Part shown: piece by piece, positions 33,983 to 43,184 of the stretch | Position numbering within the stretch: the stretch's first letter is position 1 | Layout of the letters: each line of letters begins with the position of its first letter | The notes under the pieces: model-generated | The model's input: only the letters and a program-made list of their open reading frames with translations | The model's database searches: none | What the model was told of the DNA's origin: nothing | From: an alpha proteobacterium L41A | Lineage (GTDB): Bacteria; Pseudomonadota; Alphaproteobacteria; Caulobacterales; Caulobacteraceae | Direction: 5' to 3' | DNA length: 64,000 nucleotides | Assembly: GCA_000335735.1 (NCBI GenBank) | Contig: AMYY01000005.1 | Coordinates: 1 to 64,000, forward strand | Made by a program: the position numbers and the translations under genes

Positions 33983-34711
33983 TCATGCGGCCGCCTCCTC
34001 GGTCGGGACGTTCGGATTCTCCGTATCGTCGGTATCGTTTGCCGCCTGGGACCTGATCTCGTTCAGCGAAATCACGGTCGAAAGCGGAAGGATGGAATCG
34101 CCGATCACCAGGTAGGGCGCGCCGCTGTACATCTCGACGCCGGTGACGCGGCCCTGGATCAGAGCCTGCGCATCGACCTTGGCACCGGTGGCGTCGGTGG
34201 CGGCGACCTTCAGCGTATAGACCCCGCCGTCTTCAGCCTTGCCGCCGTCCTTCAACTTGCCGTCCCAGTTGAAGGTGTGCAGGCCGGATTTCTTGTCGGG
34301 CGCGGCGCCTTCCCAGACGACGACGCCCTTGCTGTCGACGACCTGCAAGGTGGCCTTGTCCGCGTCGGCGCCCAGCTCATAGGCCCAGGTGGCCTTGCCG
34401 TCGCTGAACTCGGTCGCGGTCCAGGCGGCTGTGACGCTCTTGCCGATATAGTTGGCGGCGTTGTCCAGTCCGCCTCCGGCCTGAGCGGCGAGAAGGCTGG
34501 TCAGCAGGTCGTTGGTCAACAACTGCTGCTCGACACCGGCCATCTGGGTCAGCTGAGCCGTAAACTCGTTGGAATCCAGCGGCGACAGCGGGTCCTGATT
34601 CTTCATTTGCGTGGTCAGCAGGGTCAGGAAGGTCTCGAAATTCGAGGCCAGGGCCGTGGTGCCGCTGGTGATGCGACCGGCTGCTGCGCTTGTGGAGACG
34701 GCGTCGACCAT
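33983..34711 (-). CDS. flgD: Flagellar hook capping protein
   Basis: A 242-aa FlgD, the scaffold at the growing hook tip that allows FlgE to polymerise. The conserved N-terminal block FLTLLTTQMKNQDPLSPLDSNEFTAQLTQMAGVEQQL lies at about residues 28-64; the C-terminal half is the FlgD Ig-like/Tudor region (VWEGAAPDKKSGLHTFNWDGKL). Its C-terminus is acidic and poorly conserved. It begins 4 bp after the fliK stop, so the two are in one transcript. Confidence 0.95.
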   Translation of the reverse strand: MVDAVSTSAAAGRITSGTTALASNFETFLTLLTTQMKNQDPLSPLDSNEFTAQLTQMAGVEQQLLTNDLLTSLLAAQAGGGLDNAANYIGKSVTAAWTATEFSDGKATWAYELGADADKATLQVVDSKGVVVWEGAAPDKKSGLHTFNWDGKLKDGGKAEDGGVYTLKVAATDATGAKVDAQALIQGRVTGVEMYSGAPYLVIGDSILPLSTVISLNEIRSQAANDTDDTENPNVPTEEAAA

Positions 34712-34715
34712 GGGG

Positions 34716-36728
34716 TCAGACCTTCAGATCGACGCGGTCAGGCGTCAGGGAATGGTTGATCCAGGCGCCGGACGCCGGGACGATGGGGGTATCGGCCTGG
34801 GCCGCCAGGCGAGAGCCGCCGGCGAACAGGGCGTTGCGTTGCTGCTGGCGCTCGAAAGCGCCGCCGCCTGCGGACGGATCACGCTGCGAGAAGTCCAGCG
34901 CGTCGCCCGCGACCTGGAAGCCGGCGTCCTGAAGCTGGCGACGCAGTTCGTCGGCGCGACCCTTCAGATCGGCGGCGGCTGCGGGGTTGTCGAAGGCCAG
35001 GCGAGCGGACAGCTGGCCGTCCTTGCCGATCTCCAGACTGACATCGACGCGGCCCAGGTCTTCAGGCGTCAGCACCATGTCGAACCGGGTCGAACGGCTA
35101 TCCAGTCTTCGTGCGATCTGCGAGGCGAGCTGGGCGGTGGTTTCGACGGTCGCGCGAGACTGAGTTGCAAAACTCAGATCATGGCTGGGCGCTGCGGACT
35201 GGTTGCGGGTCTGAGCGTCGACAGGCGCTGCGGTCGCGGCGGGGGCGTCCGTCACGGTGGATGTGAGGGTAGCGTCTTCACTCGTCTTGCCGGTTTGGGG
35301 CGCCGTGGCCACGCCCAACTCGATCTTGGCTGCGGCCGGCCTTGCACCGACATCCGCGGAAGCGTCGACTGACGTTGCGGCCTTCGTGCTGGAGGACTCA
35401 GCGGTCGCTATTGGTGCGCCGTCGATTTCGACGGCCAGTGGCGTTGCGGCGTCGGCCGCTTCACGCGGGGGCGCCGCTGCGACAGTTTCGGCAGTTGGTG
35501 TGGGCGTCTTTTGATTCCGCCCGACCGACGGCGCGGTGGCTTGAGGCGAAGGTTTCGCCAAATCGATCGTAGCCGCTTCTGACGGTTTATCAGGCGCTGA
35601 GGCGCCGTCTCTAGGTGTGGAGCCCTCCGCTTCGTTCACCGCTGTGACGACATCGGCCGCGACGAGGGTCGAGATTTTGGGCGTGGCGGCAGCGACGGAA
35701 ACCTGGACCTGCGCCATCGGTATTTGAGCGGCCGTCAGGGTGTGAGCGATGGGCGAGGGCGAAGCCGGCTTTTCAGCGAGGGCGTGGGTGGTCGCTGCGG
35801 CGATCTTTGCGCTATCGGGCGCGGCGGGTGGCGTTGTCGTAACATCGGTCGAACGGGGCGCAACATCGATCACGGGGCGATCGGCAGGCGTCGCCGGAAC
35901 GGTGGGCTTTGCGGCAACACTGGCCTTCGCGGACTGAGACGGCGCAGCCTGGGTGAAATCGGCTTCGATCCCGACTGCTTCCCGAGCCGCGCTGACCACA
36001 GGAACGGCAGTGTCGGCAGCCGGCAGATCGCCGACTTCGGAAACCTGTGCTTGGGCGAACGCGGGGGGCGCCATGCGCGGCGCTGCGACGTTCTGGTCAG
36101 CAGGCGCTGCGACTCGAGTTGCCGACGTTTCGGTTTCTGCACGGAGCGGTGCAGCGGCGATTGTCGCTATAGCTTCAGCCGCTGGCGAAAGGGGCGAGAC
36201 TACAGGCGAGCTTTGCGGAACCTTGGGCTCGACGTTGGTCGGCGGTGTGTCGCCCGTTCGGGAAGTCGGCCGCGCTACGGCGAGCGCCTGAGGTGGTGAG
36301 ACGACCGGCGTCGGTTGCGGCGCAACGGCTGGTGCGACGACGTCTAGGCTTGCGACAGCCTCATCGTCGGGCTCGCTCGCTGAGATGGCGCGCGTCTCGG
36401 AAGTTGCCGGCTGGTCGTCCGATTGAATGGCTTCGCTGTCGACGCTCTCTTCAAATGTTGGCGTGCTGATATTGTTTGACTGGATCGAGGTGATCTCGTC
36501 CGTCTCGGTTGTCATGGAGTGAGCTATAGCAACGCCGATCGATCGCGCGGCCGCTAGTCGACCAGGCGCAGCCCGTTCGACCGGCGCGCCGTGGACGCTC
36601 GCGTTCAGCGCGTCGGCGACCTTGCTGGAGAACAGGCCCCCATCGGTCGCCTCTGCGCCCAAGACAACAGCCGACGTTCCGGTCGAAACCGGAGCGGCAG
36701 GCGCGAGCAGGGCGGATGCGGTGGACAT
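34716..36728 (-). CDS. fliK: Flagellar hook-length control protein
   Basis: A 670-aa FliK-like molecular ruler. Most of the protein (about residues 1-540) is low-complexity Ala/Pro/Thr/Val, as usual for FliK. The C-terminal Flg_hook domain is recognisable: ASQIARRLDSRSTRFDMVLTPEDLGRVDVSLEIGKDGQLSARLAF, then LRRQLQDAGFQV. It measures the hook and switches export to filament-type substrates. The ATG at 36728 lies downstream of a good sigma-54 promoter; an upstream ATG at 36779 is in frame but less likely. First gene of the fliK-flgD-flgE group. Confidence 0.88.
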   Translation of the reverse strand: MSTASALLAPAAPVSTGTSAVVLGAEATDGGLFSSKVADALNASVHGAPVERAAPGRLAAARSIGVAIAHSMTTETDEITSIQSNNISTPTFEESVDSEAIQSDDQPATSETRAISASEPDDEAVASLDVVAPAVAPQPTPVVSPPQALAVARPTSRTGDTPPTNVEPKVPQSSPVVSPLSPAAEAIATIAAAPLRAETETSATRVAAPADQNVAAPRMAPPAFAQAQVSEVGDLPAADTAVPVVSAAREAVGIEADFTQAAPSQSAKASVAAKPTVPATPADRPVIDVAPRSTDVTTTPPAAPDSAKIAAATTHALAEKPASPSPIAHTLTAAQIPMAQVQVSVAAATPKISTLVAADVVTAVNEAEGSTPRDGASAPDKPSEAATIDLAKPSPQATAPSVGRNQKTPTPTAETVAAAPPREAADAATPLAVEIDGAPIATAESSSTKAATSVDASADVGARPAAAKIELGVATAPQTGKTSEDATLTSTVTDAPAATAAPVDAQTRNQSAAPSHDLSFATQSRATVETTAQLASQIARRLDSRSTRFDMVLTPEDLGRVDVSLEIGKDGQLSARLAFDNPAAAADLKGRADELRRQLQDAGFQVAGDALDFSQRDPSAGGGAFERQQQRNALFAGGSRLAAQADTPIVPASGAWINHSLTPDRVDLKV

Positions 36729-36797
36729 GGAAGCGCGGCGGCTTTCGTAAGGAGCGACGACGGCGCCTGCTGCGCCCAAGAGTTCGCCGCCCTCGAC

Positions 36798-36813
36798 GCA
36801 AGGGCCGGGCCAA
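36798..36813 (-). promoter_or_regulatory. Sigma-54 promoter of fliK-flgD-flgE
   Basis: Read leftward the site is TTGGCCCGGCCCTTGC: GG and GC elements with the canonical 10-nt spacing of -24/-12 promoters. It lies 69 bp upstream of the fliK ATG. Class III/IV flagellar genes of Caulobacter use sigma-54 with FlbD. Confidence 0.8.
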
Positions 36814-36959
36814 GAAAATAAGCCAGCAAAAACAACGATAAGTGTAGCTTCGGAGGCTACGAGTCCGACGGGCGGCGGTCGTTATTGCCGCGCTCTCGCC
36901 ATTTTTTGCCCGGCTTCGCGCGCTGCCGATCAGTGACACGCGGGATGCCCGCAATCAGA

Positions 36960-36975
36960 TTGGCCCGACCTTTGC
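36960..36975 (+). promoter_or_regulatory. Sigma-54 promoter of flgK-flgL
   Basis: TTGGCCCGACCTTTGC carries GG and GC with 10 nt between and differs from the fliK promoter at only two positions. It is 142 bp before the flgK ATG. The 389-bp intergenic region (36729-37117) otherwise holds a small hairpin (GTAGC/GCTAC, 36844-36860) and room for shared enhancer sites between the two promoters. Confidence 0.8.
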
Positions 36976-37117
36976 GCGTCTTTCCCATCATGATGGTCGC
37001 CCAGTCAACGATCTTGTGGAAAAACAACGCTTTGTACGAGCGGGCGTGGCGTGTGGCTGGGCAAGAACTGCGCGTCGCGATGCAGCGGTTGCCGGGTAGG
37101 GCGGGGGAGACGCGTCA

Positions 37118-39235
37118 ATGTCGCTGAACTCGATCATGAACATTGCGACCTCAGGGCTGAAGACCGCCCAGTCGCAGTTGCGTGTCACCGCCGACAATAT
37201 CGCCAACGTCGATACGCCCGGATACATCCGCAAGGTCGCCGATCAGTCGGCTGCGGTCACCAACGGCTATGGCTCGGGCGTCGACGTCACGCGGGTGCGT
37301 CTGGCGACAGACCGTTTCCTGCAGGCGGCCAGCCTCAGCGCCGGGTCGGACTCTGCGCGCCAGACCGTGCGCTATGAACTGTACGACCAGGTCCAGAACC
37401 AGTTCGGCGATCCCAGCAGCGACACCAACTTCTTCGCCCAGGTCGACAAGCTGTTCGCCACCTATGCCACCCTGGCCGAAAGCCCGACGTCATCGGCCGG
37501 GCGTCAGGATACGATCTACAAGACCCAGGCGATCTTCAATCAGGCCGCCGGCATCGCGTCCCAGATCCAGTCGGCGCGTCAGGAGGCGGACGGTCGACTG
37601 TTGAGCGCGGTCGAGACGGTCAATCCGCTGCTGGAACAGATCGCAAAGTTGAACAAGACCATCGCCGCTGGCACGGTGACGAACGACGATGTGACAGGCG
37701 CTCAGAACGCTCAGCTCGGCCTGATCAACGAATTGTCCAAATACATGGACGTGAAGGTCGAGGCGCGATCAAACGGCGGCGTCACTTTGCGGACGAATAC
37801 GGGCACAATCCTGGTGGGCGAGGGGGCGGCGACGCTGTCGTACCAGGCGGCTGGCACTGTGGACGCCATGACGGCCTTCTCGGACATCATGATCACCGAG
37901 CCCAGCGGCACGCGCTGGCCGCTGCTGGACGGCGTGTCGTCCGGTCAGATCCGGGGTCTGGTCGAGATGCGCGATGTCGATGCGCCAGCGGCCGCCGCGC
38001 GCCTGGGTGAGTTGACGGCCAAACTCGCGGACGAACTGAACCGCGCCCATAACGCAAACAGCAGCGTTCCTGCACCGACCACCTTGACGGGGCGCAACAC
38101 CGGCCAGTCGCTGGAGAACGCCCTGACCGGCTTCACCGGCACGACGACCATCTCGGCGGTCAATGCGTCGGGCGTGGTGCAGGCCTCGGCCCGGATCGTC
38201 TTTTCCGGCGGCACGATGACGATCAACGGCGCCGCCGCGGATCCGACCACCTTCCTCAGCGTACTGAACGCCCAGCTGGGCGGCACGGCGACGGCGAGCT
38301 TCTCGGACGGCCAACTGCGCCTGGACGGGGCGGGCGGAAACGGTGTGGCCATCGCCGACGATGCGACCTCGCCCAGCACGAAGGGCGGGCGCGGATTTTC
38401 GCACTGGTTCGGCCTGAACGACCTGGTCGCCACGACGACGCCGACCTTCTACGAGACGGGTCTGACCCTGACGTCTCAGCATGGGTTCGATCCGGGTGAG
38501 AGCCTGACCTTGCGCTTTGCTGGTCCGTCCGGCGCGCGCCTTCGCGACATCACCGTGTCCGTGCCCGCCGGGACGGGCACGATGGGAGAGATGCTGGGTG
38601 CGCTGAACGATCCCATCACCGGCGTCGGCCGCTATGGCGCCTTCAGCCTGGATGCGGCGGGCAAGCTGTCCTTCAAGGCCTACGACCCGTCTGCGACGTC
38701 CATAAGCGTCGTGAAGGACAATACGACCCAGGATCCGTCCGGCGTTTCAATGTCGCAACTGTTCGGCCTGGGCGCGACGGGATCGACCCGGGCCGGCGCC
38801 TATACGGTGCGCAGCGACATCCAGCAGGACCCCGGCAAGCTGGCCCTGGCGCAACTGAACCTGTCGGCGGCGGCGGGGACGCCGGCGCTGAGCAAGAACG
38901 ATGGGCGCGGCGGCCTAGCGCTGGGCGATGTGGGCAAGAAGAATGTCGCCTTCGCTGCGGCCGGCGGAAATGCCGGCGGGACCAAGACCCTGTCGTCCTA
39001 TGCGGCGGACTTCGCCGGCGAGATCGGCGGCAAGGCCTCGGCCGCAAAGACCCGCAGCGAAACGGCAAGCGCCCTGGCCAAGGAGGCGGACAGCCGTCGC
39101 ACCTCGGCCGAAGGCGTGAACATGGACGAGGAACTGGTCAATATGACCACCTTCCAGCAAGCCTATAACGCCTCTGCGCGCCTGATCCAGGCGAGCAAGG
39201 ACATGTACGACGTACTGATCGGAATCCTGCAATGA
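37118..39235 (+). CDS. flgK: Flagellar hook-associated protein 1
   Basis: A 705-aa FlgK, which forms the first hook-filament junction zone. The N-terminus MSLNSIMNIATSGLKTAQSQLRVTADNIANVDTPGYIRK and the C-terminus GVNMDEELVNMTTFQQAYNASARLIQASKDMYDVLIGIL are the conserved coiled-coil terminal domains of axial proteins. The variable centre is longer than in enterics. A sigma-54 promoter precedes it, and its stop overlaps the flgL start by 4 bp. Confidence 0.96.
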   Translation: MSLNSIMNIATSGLKTAQSQLRVTADNIANVDTPGYIRKVADQSAAVTNGYGSGVDVTRVRLATDRFLQAASLSAGSDSARQTVRYELYDQVQNQFGDPSSDTNFFAQVDKLFATYATLAESPTSSAGRQDTIYKTQAIFNQAAGIASQIQSARQEADGRLLSAVETVNPLLEQIAKLNKTIAAGTVTNDDVTGAQNAQLGLINELSKYMDVKVEARSNGGVTLRTNTGTILVGEGAATLSYQAAGTVDAMTAFSDIMITEPSGTRWPLLDGVSSGQIRGLVEMRDVDAPAAAARLGELTAKLADELNRAHNANSSVPAPTTLTGRNTGQSLENALTGFTGTTTISAVNASGVVQASARIVFSGGTMTINGAAADPTTFLSVLNAQLGGTATASFSDGQLRLDGAGGNGVAIADDATSPSTKGGRGFSHWFGLNDLVATTTPTFYETGLTLTSQHGFDPGESLTLRFAGPSGARLRDITVSVPAGTGTMGEMLGALNDPITGVGRYGAFSLDAAGKLSFKAYDPSATSISVVKDNTTQDPSGVSMSQLFGLGATGSTRAGAYTVRSDIQQDPGKLALAQLNLSAAAGTPALSKNDGRGGLALGDVGKKNVAFAAAGGNAGGTKTLSSYAADFAGEIGGKASAAKTRSETASALAKEADSRRTSAEGVNMDEELVNMTTFQQAYNASARLIQASKDMYDVLIGILQ

Positions 39236-40197
39236 CGCGCGTCGCGACCCACGGGAATTACCAGTCGGCCTTGCTCAGCCTGATGAACGCGCAGGGCCGC
39301 GCGCAGCAGGCGCAGGAGCGGATCGACAGCGAGAAGATCGCCACCGACATGTCCGGCTATGGCCGAGGCGCCGAGCAACTGACCAGCCTGACATCGACAC
39401 AGGCGCGTCTGGAGGGCTTCATCTCCACTGGTGAGGCCGTGAAGGCGCGGCTGAGCGCCCAGGATCTGGCCATGAGCCGCATCTACGAAGGCGGCAATGC
39501 CGCGCGCGAGGCCATCGCGAATAGCCTGGCGGCTGGGCGGATCGACAATTTGATGGTCGAGCTCGGTCTGAACTATCAGACGGTGCAGGGGGGGCTGAAC
39601 GCGGAACACCAGGGCTCGTACCTGTTTGCGGGCGGGCAAAGCGACATCGCTCCCGCCACGGCCGCGACCATGGCCGATTTGACGGCGGCGCCGTCCACCG
39701 CCGCGACCTTCGCCAACGATACCCTGAAGCAGAAGTCGCGCATCGACGAGAAGACCACGGTCGAGACCGGGTTTCTGGCCAGCGAGATCGGCGGGCCGCT
39801 GACCGAGGTGTTCCGCAACATTCAGGCCTTCCAGAACGGCACGGCGGTGACCGTCGGCGGTGTGACCTATACGCCAGCCGGCGCGGGCACGCTGACAGGA
39901 CAGCCGGACGCCAACGTCACCGCTTTTTTGAAGGCGCAGATGGGCGAACTGGATAAGGCGAATGCGGGCTTGACGAACCAGACGGCCAAGAACGGTCTGA
40001 TCCAGAACCATGTCGAAACCGCGCTGGACGCCCAGGAAAATCAGAAGACCGCCCTGCAGAAGATGATGCAGGACAAGTCCGGCTATGATCCGGCACGGGC
40101 GATCACCGACCTGCAGATGGCGCAGGTGGCGATCGAGGCTTCTGCCCAGATCATTAATTCACTGAAAAGCACGTCGCTGCTCAATCTGCTGCGTTAA
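39232..40197 (+). CDS. flgL: Flagellar hook-associated protein 3
   Basis: A 321-aa FlgL (HAP3), a flagellin-like protein that links the hook junction to the filament. The N-terminal helix (VATHGNYQSALLSLMNAQGRAQQAQERIDSEKIATDMSGYG) and the C-terminal helix (YDPARAITDLQMAQVAIEASAQIINSLKSTSLLNLL) match the flagellin D0 regions. The ATG overlaps the flgK stop (ATGA), so the two are translationally coupled. It is the last gene of the rightward hook-associated unit. Confidence 0.94.
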   Translation: MTRVATHGNYQSALLSLMNAQGRAQQAQERIDSEKIATDMSGYGRGAEQLTSLTSTQARLEGFISTGEAVKARLSAQDLAMSRIYEGGNAAREAIANSLAAGRIDNLMVELGLNYQTVQGGLNAEHQGSYLFAGGQSDIAPATAATMADLTAAPSTAATFANDTLKQKSRIDEKTTVETGFLASEIGGPLTEVFRNIQAFQNGTAVTVGGVTYTPAGAGTLTGQPDANVTAFLKAQMGELDKANAGLTNQTAKNGLIQNHVETALDAQENQKTALQKMMQDKSGYDPARAITDLQMAQVAIEASAQIINSLKSTSLLNLLR

Positions 40198-40247
40198 GTC
40201 ATCGTTTCAAAAAAGAAAACGGCAACGCTGGACCAAACATCGTTCTG

Positions 40248-40262
40248 GAACGTATCATGAAC
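40248..40262. promoter_or_regulatory. SOS (LexA) box abutting the radical SAM start codon
   Basis: GAAC-GTATCAT-GAAC matches the alphaproteobacterial LexA operator GAAC-N7-GAAC exactly and ends one base before the ATG at 40264. Binding here would block transcription or very early elongation of the radical SAM-UdgX operon. Confidence 0.75.
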
Positions 40263-40263
40263 G

Positions 40264-41502
40264 ATGGCCCGTCTCGATCTGCGTCGAAAACTTTCCGTTC
40301 TGGCTGACGCCGCCAAGTATGACGCCTCATGTTCGTCGTCCGGAACGTCGAAACGAAACTCTGTCGGCGGCAAGGGGATCGGCTCGACCGAGGGCATGGG
40401 CATCTGTCACGCCTATACGCCGGACGGGCGGTGCATCAGTCTGCTCAAGATCCTGCTGACCAACTTCTGCATCTACGATTGCGCCTATTGCATCAATCGC
40501 GTGTCGTCGAACGTGGAGCGCGCGCGGTTCGATGTCGACGAGGTGGTCGACCTGACGCTCAACTTCTACAAACGCAACTATATCGAGGGATTGTTTCTGT
40601 CTTCGGGCATCATTCGATCCGGCGACTATACGATGGAGCAGCTGGTCTTGGTGGCCAAGACGCTGCGGGAAGTCCACGATTTCCGGGGCTATATTCATCT
40701 GAAGCTGATCCCGGAAGCGGATCCGAAGCTGGTGGAGATGGCGGGTCTGTATGCCGATCGCCTATCGGCCAACATCGAACTTCCGCGCGACGAGGCGCTG
40801 GCGCGACTGGCGCCGCAAAAGGACGTTGGGGTCATCAAGAAGGCGATGAGCCAGGTGCGCTTGGGCGTCGAGGCGGCCAGGCCGGCCAAACGTGAAAAGA
40901 TCAAACCGCCGAAGTTCGCGCCGGGCGGCCAGAGCACCCAGCTGATCATCGGCGCCGACGGCGCGCCAGATACGGAAATCCTGGATCGCAGCGCCTCGCT
41001 CTACGGCGGTTATGGCCTGCGCCGCGTCTATTATTCGGCGTTCAGCCCTATCCCGGACTTCAGTTCAATCCTGCCGTTGTCCAAGCCGCCGCTGATGCGC
41101 GAGCATCGGCTGTATCAGGCCGATTGGCTGATGCGGTTCTATGGTTTCTCCGCGCCGGAGATCGGCGAGGGGGCATCGAACGGCATGCTCGATCTGGCGG
41201 TCGACCCCAAACTGGCCTGGGCTATCAACAAGCGCGAGCAGTTTCCCGTCGATGTGAACCGTGCGCCGCGCGAGATGCTGCTTCGGGTGCCGGGGCTGGG
41301 CGTGAAGGCGGTGGACCGGATCGTCGCGGTGCGCCGCTATCGGACCCTGCGGCTGGAGGATGTCGGACGACTGACGCGATCGGTGGCCAAGATTCGGCCC
41401 TTCATTACAGCGCTGGATTGGACGCCGGGCGGTCTGACGGATGCGGCGGACCTCAAGGCGCGCGTGATCAGCCGCACGCCCGAGCAGTTGAGCCTGTTCT
41501 GA
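40264..41502 (+). CDS. Putative DNA modification/repair radical SAM protein
   Basis: A 412-aa radical SAM protein of the group genomically linked to uracil-DNA glycosylase-like proteins. The cluster motif FCIYDCAYC gives C69, C73 and C76 (CX3CX2C). The N-terminus KLSVLADAAKYDASCSSSGTSKR and the C-terminal helix-hairpin-helix DNA-binding motif (APREMLLRVPGLGVKAVDRIVAVRRYRTL) support action on DNA. Its exact reaction is unknown. The stop overlaps the next ATG (TGATG). An SOS box directly precedes the start codon, which points to LexA control. Confidence 0.92.
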   Translation: MARLDLRRKLSVLADAAKYDASCSSSGTSKRNSVGGKGIGSTEGMGICHAYTPDGRCISLLKILLTNFCIYDCAYCINRVSSNVERARFDVDEVVDLTLNFYKRNYIEGLFLSSGIIRSGDYTMEQLVLVAKTLREVHDFRGYIHLKLIPEADPKLVEMAGLYADRLSANIELPRDEALARLAPQKDVGVIKKAMSQVRLGVEAARPAKREKIKPPKFAPGGQSTQLIIGADGAPDTEILDRSASLYGGYGLRRVYYSAFSPIPDFSSILPLSKPPLMREHRLYQADWLMRFYGFSAPEIGEGASNGMLDLAVDPKLAWAINKREQFPVDVNRAPREMLLRVPGLGVKAVDRIVAVRRYRTLRLEDVGRLTRSVAKIRPFITALDWTPGGLTDAADLKARVISRTPEQLSLF

Positions 41503-42956
41503 TGGCGGTGGCGGCGCTGGACGGTGAGACGGACTTCGACGGCTGGCGGAAAGCGGCGCGCGCGTTTCGATTGGCGGATGTGGAGCCCGCGGCGGCGCGG
41601 TTCGTCGTGGCGGGGGCGATGGAACAGGGCGGGCTGTTCGATCAGCCGATTGCCGAGGAGGCGTCGCCGACGCCGGATGACCGCAGAGCTTTCAACGTGC
41701 CGAAAGAGTTCGTGGATCTGGCCCAGAACCTGATCCTGCATCGATCCGCCGACCGTTTCGATCTGATGTACCGGCTGCTGTGGCGACTGAAGGACGAGCC
41801 GGACCTGATCAAGGTCATTTCGGACCGGGACGTCGCCGACGCGCTGGAGCGGGTCAAGAACGTCAGCCGCGCCTCGCACAAGATGAAGGCCTTCGTTCGC
41901 TTTCGCCAGGTGCATGACGATCGGGGCGAGGCCTGGGTGGCGTGGTTCGAGCCGCCGCATCGGGTCTTGGAAAAGACCGCGCCCTTTTTCCAACGGCGGT
42001 TCACGACCATGCGCTGGTCTATCCTGACGCCGGATGGTTCGGCCTTCTGGGATGGCGAAACCCTGCGGTTCGGGCCGCCAGCGACCCGCGACATGGCGCC
42101 TGCCGAGGACGAGATCGAGGATTTCTGGAAGACCTACTACGCCTCGACCTTCAATCCTGCGCGGCTGAAGGTGAAGACGATGCAGGGCGAGATGGCCAAG
42201 TCCTACTGGAAGAACCTGCCGGAAGCCGCCCTGATCCCGGAACTGGTCGCGGCGTCGTCGGTTCGAACCGAAACCATGGTCGCTACGCCGTCTCCTCAGC
42301 CCAATTCGCGTTTCGCGCGCGCCGTCGCGCCAGACCTGCATCTGGCGCGTCCCGACGCCGAGGCCGTGCCTCAAAATCTTGACGACGTCGCCAGCGGCGT
42401 TCAGGCGTGTCGCCGTTGCCCGCTTTACCGCGATGCGACGCAGGGCGTGTGCGGGGAGGGGCCGAAGTCGGCGCGTCTGATGATCGTCGGCGAACAGCCG
42501 GGCGATCGGGAGGATCTGGCAGGCCGCGCCTTCATCGGGCCGGCGGGGCAGGTGTTGAACGCAGCCTTGGCCGAGGCCGGCATTGATAGATCCGACGTCT
42601 ATGTCACCAACGCGGTCAAACACTTCAAACACGAGCCGCGCGGCAAACGTCGCCTGCACAAGACGCCGAACGCGGGCGAGGTTCAGGCCTGCCGCTGGTG
42701 GCTGGACTCGGAACGCCGGCTGATCAAGCCGCAGGTCGTGCTGGCCCTGGGGGCGACGGCGGGTCTGGCGTTGCTGGGTCGCAAGCCCGCCGTGATGCAG
42801 GAACGCGGCGCGCCGATCGATCTCAGCGATGGATCGACCGCCGTACTGACGGTCCACCCCTCCTATCTGCTGCGTCTGCCGGACGAGGCGGCGAAGTCCG
42901 AGGCGAGACGGTTGTTCATTGAGGATCTGGCGGCCGTGCAGCGTCGTATGAGGTGA
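41502..42956 (+). CDS. DUF4130-UdgX fusion, uracil-DNA binding protein
   Basis: A 484-aa two-domain protein. Residues about 1-250 match the DUF4130 DNA-metabolism domain usually linked to the radical SAM partner (FNVPKEFVDLAQNLILHRSADRFDLMYRLLWRL). Residues about 295-484 are a family-4-like uracil-DNA glycosylase domain of the UdgX type: CRRCPLY, GEQPGD at 330-335, the KRRLH loop at 382-386 and VHPSYLLR near 452. In UdgX the loop histidine (here H386) forms a covalent bond with the deoxyribose after uracil release, leaving the protein bound to DNA. It overlaps the radical SAM gene and shares its SOS box. The 228 bp that follow contain nothing I recognise. Confidence 0.92.
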   Translation: MAVAALDGETDFDGWRKAARAFRLADVEPAAARFVVAGAMEQGGLFDQPIAEEASPTPDDRRAFNVPKEFVDLAQNLILHRSADRFDLMYRLLWRLKDEPDLIKVISDRDVADALERVKNVSRASHKMKAFVRFRQVHDDRGEAWVAWFEPPHRVLEKTAPFFQRRFTTMRWSILTPDGSAFWDGETLRFGPPATRDMAPAEDEIEDFWKTYYASTFNPARLKVKTMQGEMAKSYWKNLPEAALIPELVAASSVRTETMVATPSPQPNSRFARAVAPDLHLARPDAEAVPQNLDDVASGVQACRRCPLYRDATQGVCGEGPKSARLMIVGEQPGDREDLAGRAFIGPAGQVLNAALAEAGIDRSDVYVTNAVKHFKHEPRGKRRLHKTPNAGEVQACRWWLDSERRLIKPQVVLALGATAGLALLGRKPAVMQERGAPIDLSDGSTAVLTVHPSYLLRLPDEAAKSEARRLFIEDLAAVQRRMR

Positions 42957-43184
42957 CGCGAGAACGAATCCCGTTCGGCCGCGTTTGGCATCAGCGCCAG
43001 CGTGACCGTTGGACGTTTCATCGGGGGAGGCGATCTCGACACTGTCGATCGACAAACATCCGCGCGAATGTCATCGCGCGTTGACATCGAAGGCCGGCTT
43101 GACCATTAGCGCGGCAGAGATTTCGGCTGTCTGTTCAGAGGGTCAGGGGAAAATCGCGATGCCAGACCGGTCTTCAGGGGCGCG

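Noticed and set aside
41124..41501. An upstream extension of the UdgX fusion into the radical SAM gene
   Set aside because: The added residues are a shadow of the radical SAM gene; the ATG at 41502 overlapping its stop is the natural coupled start.
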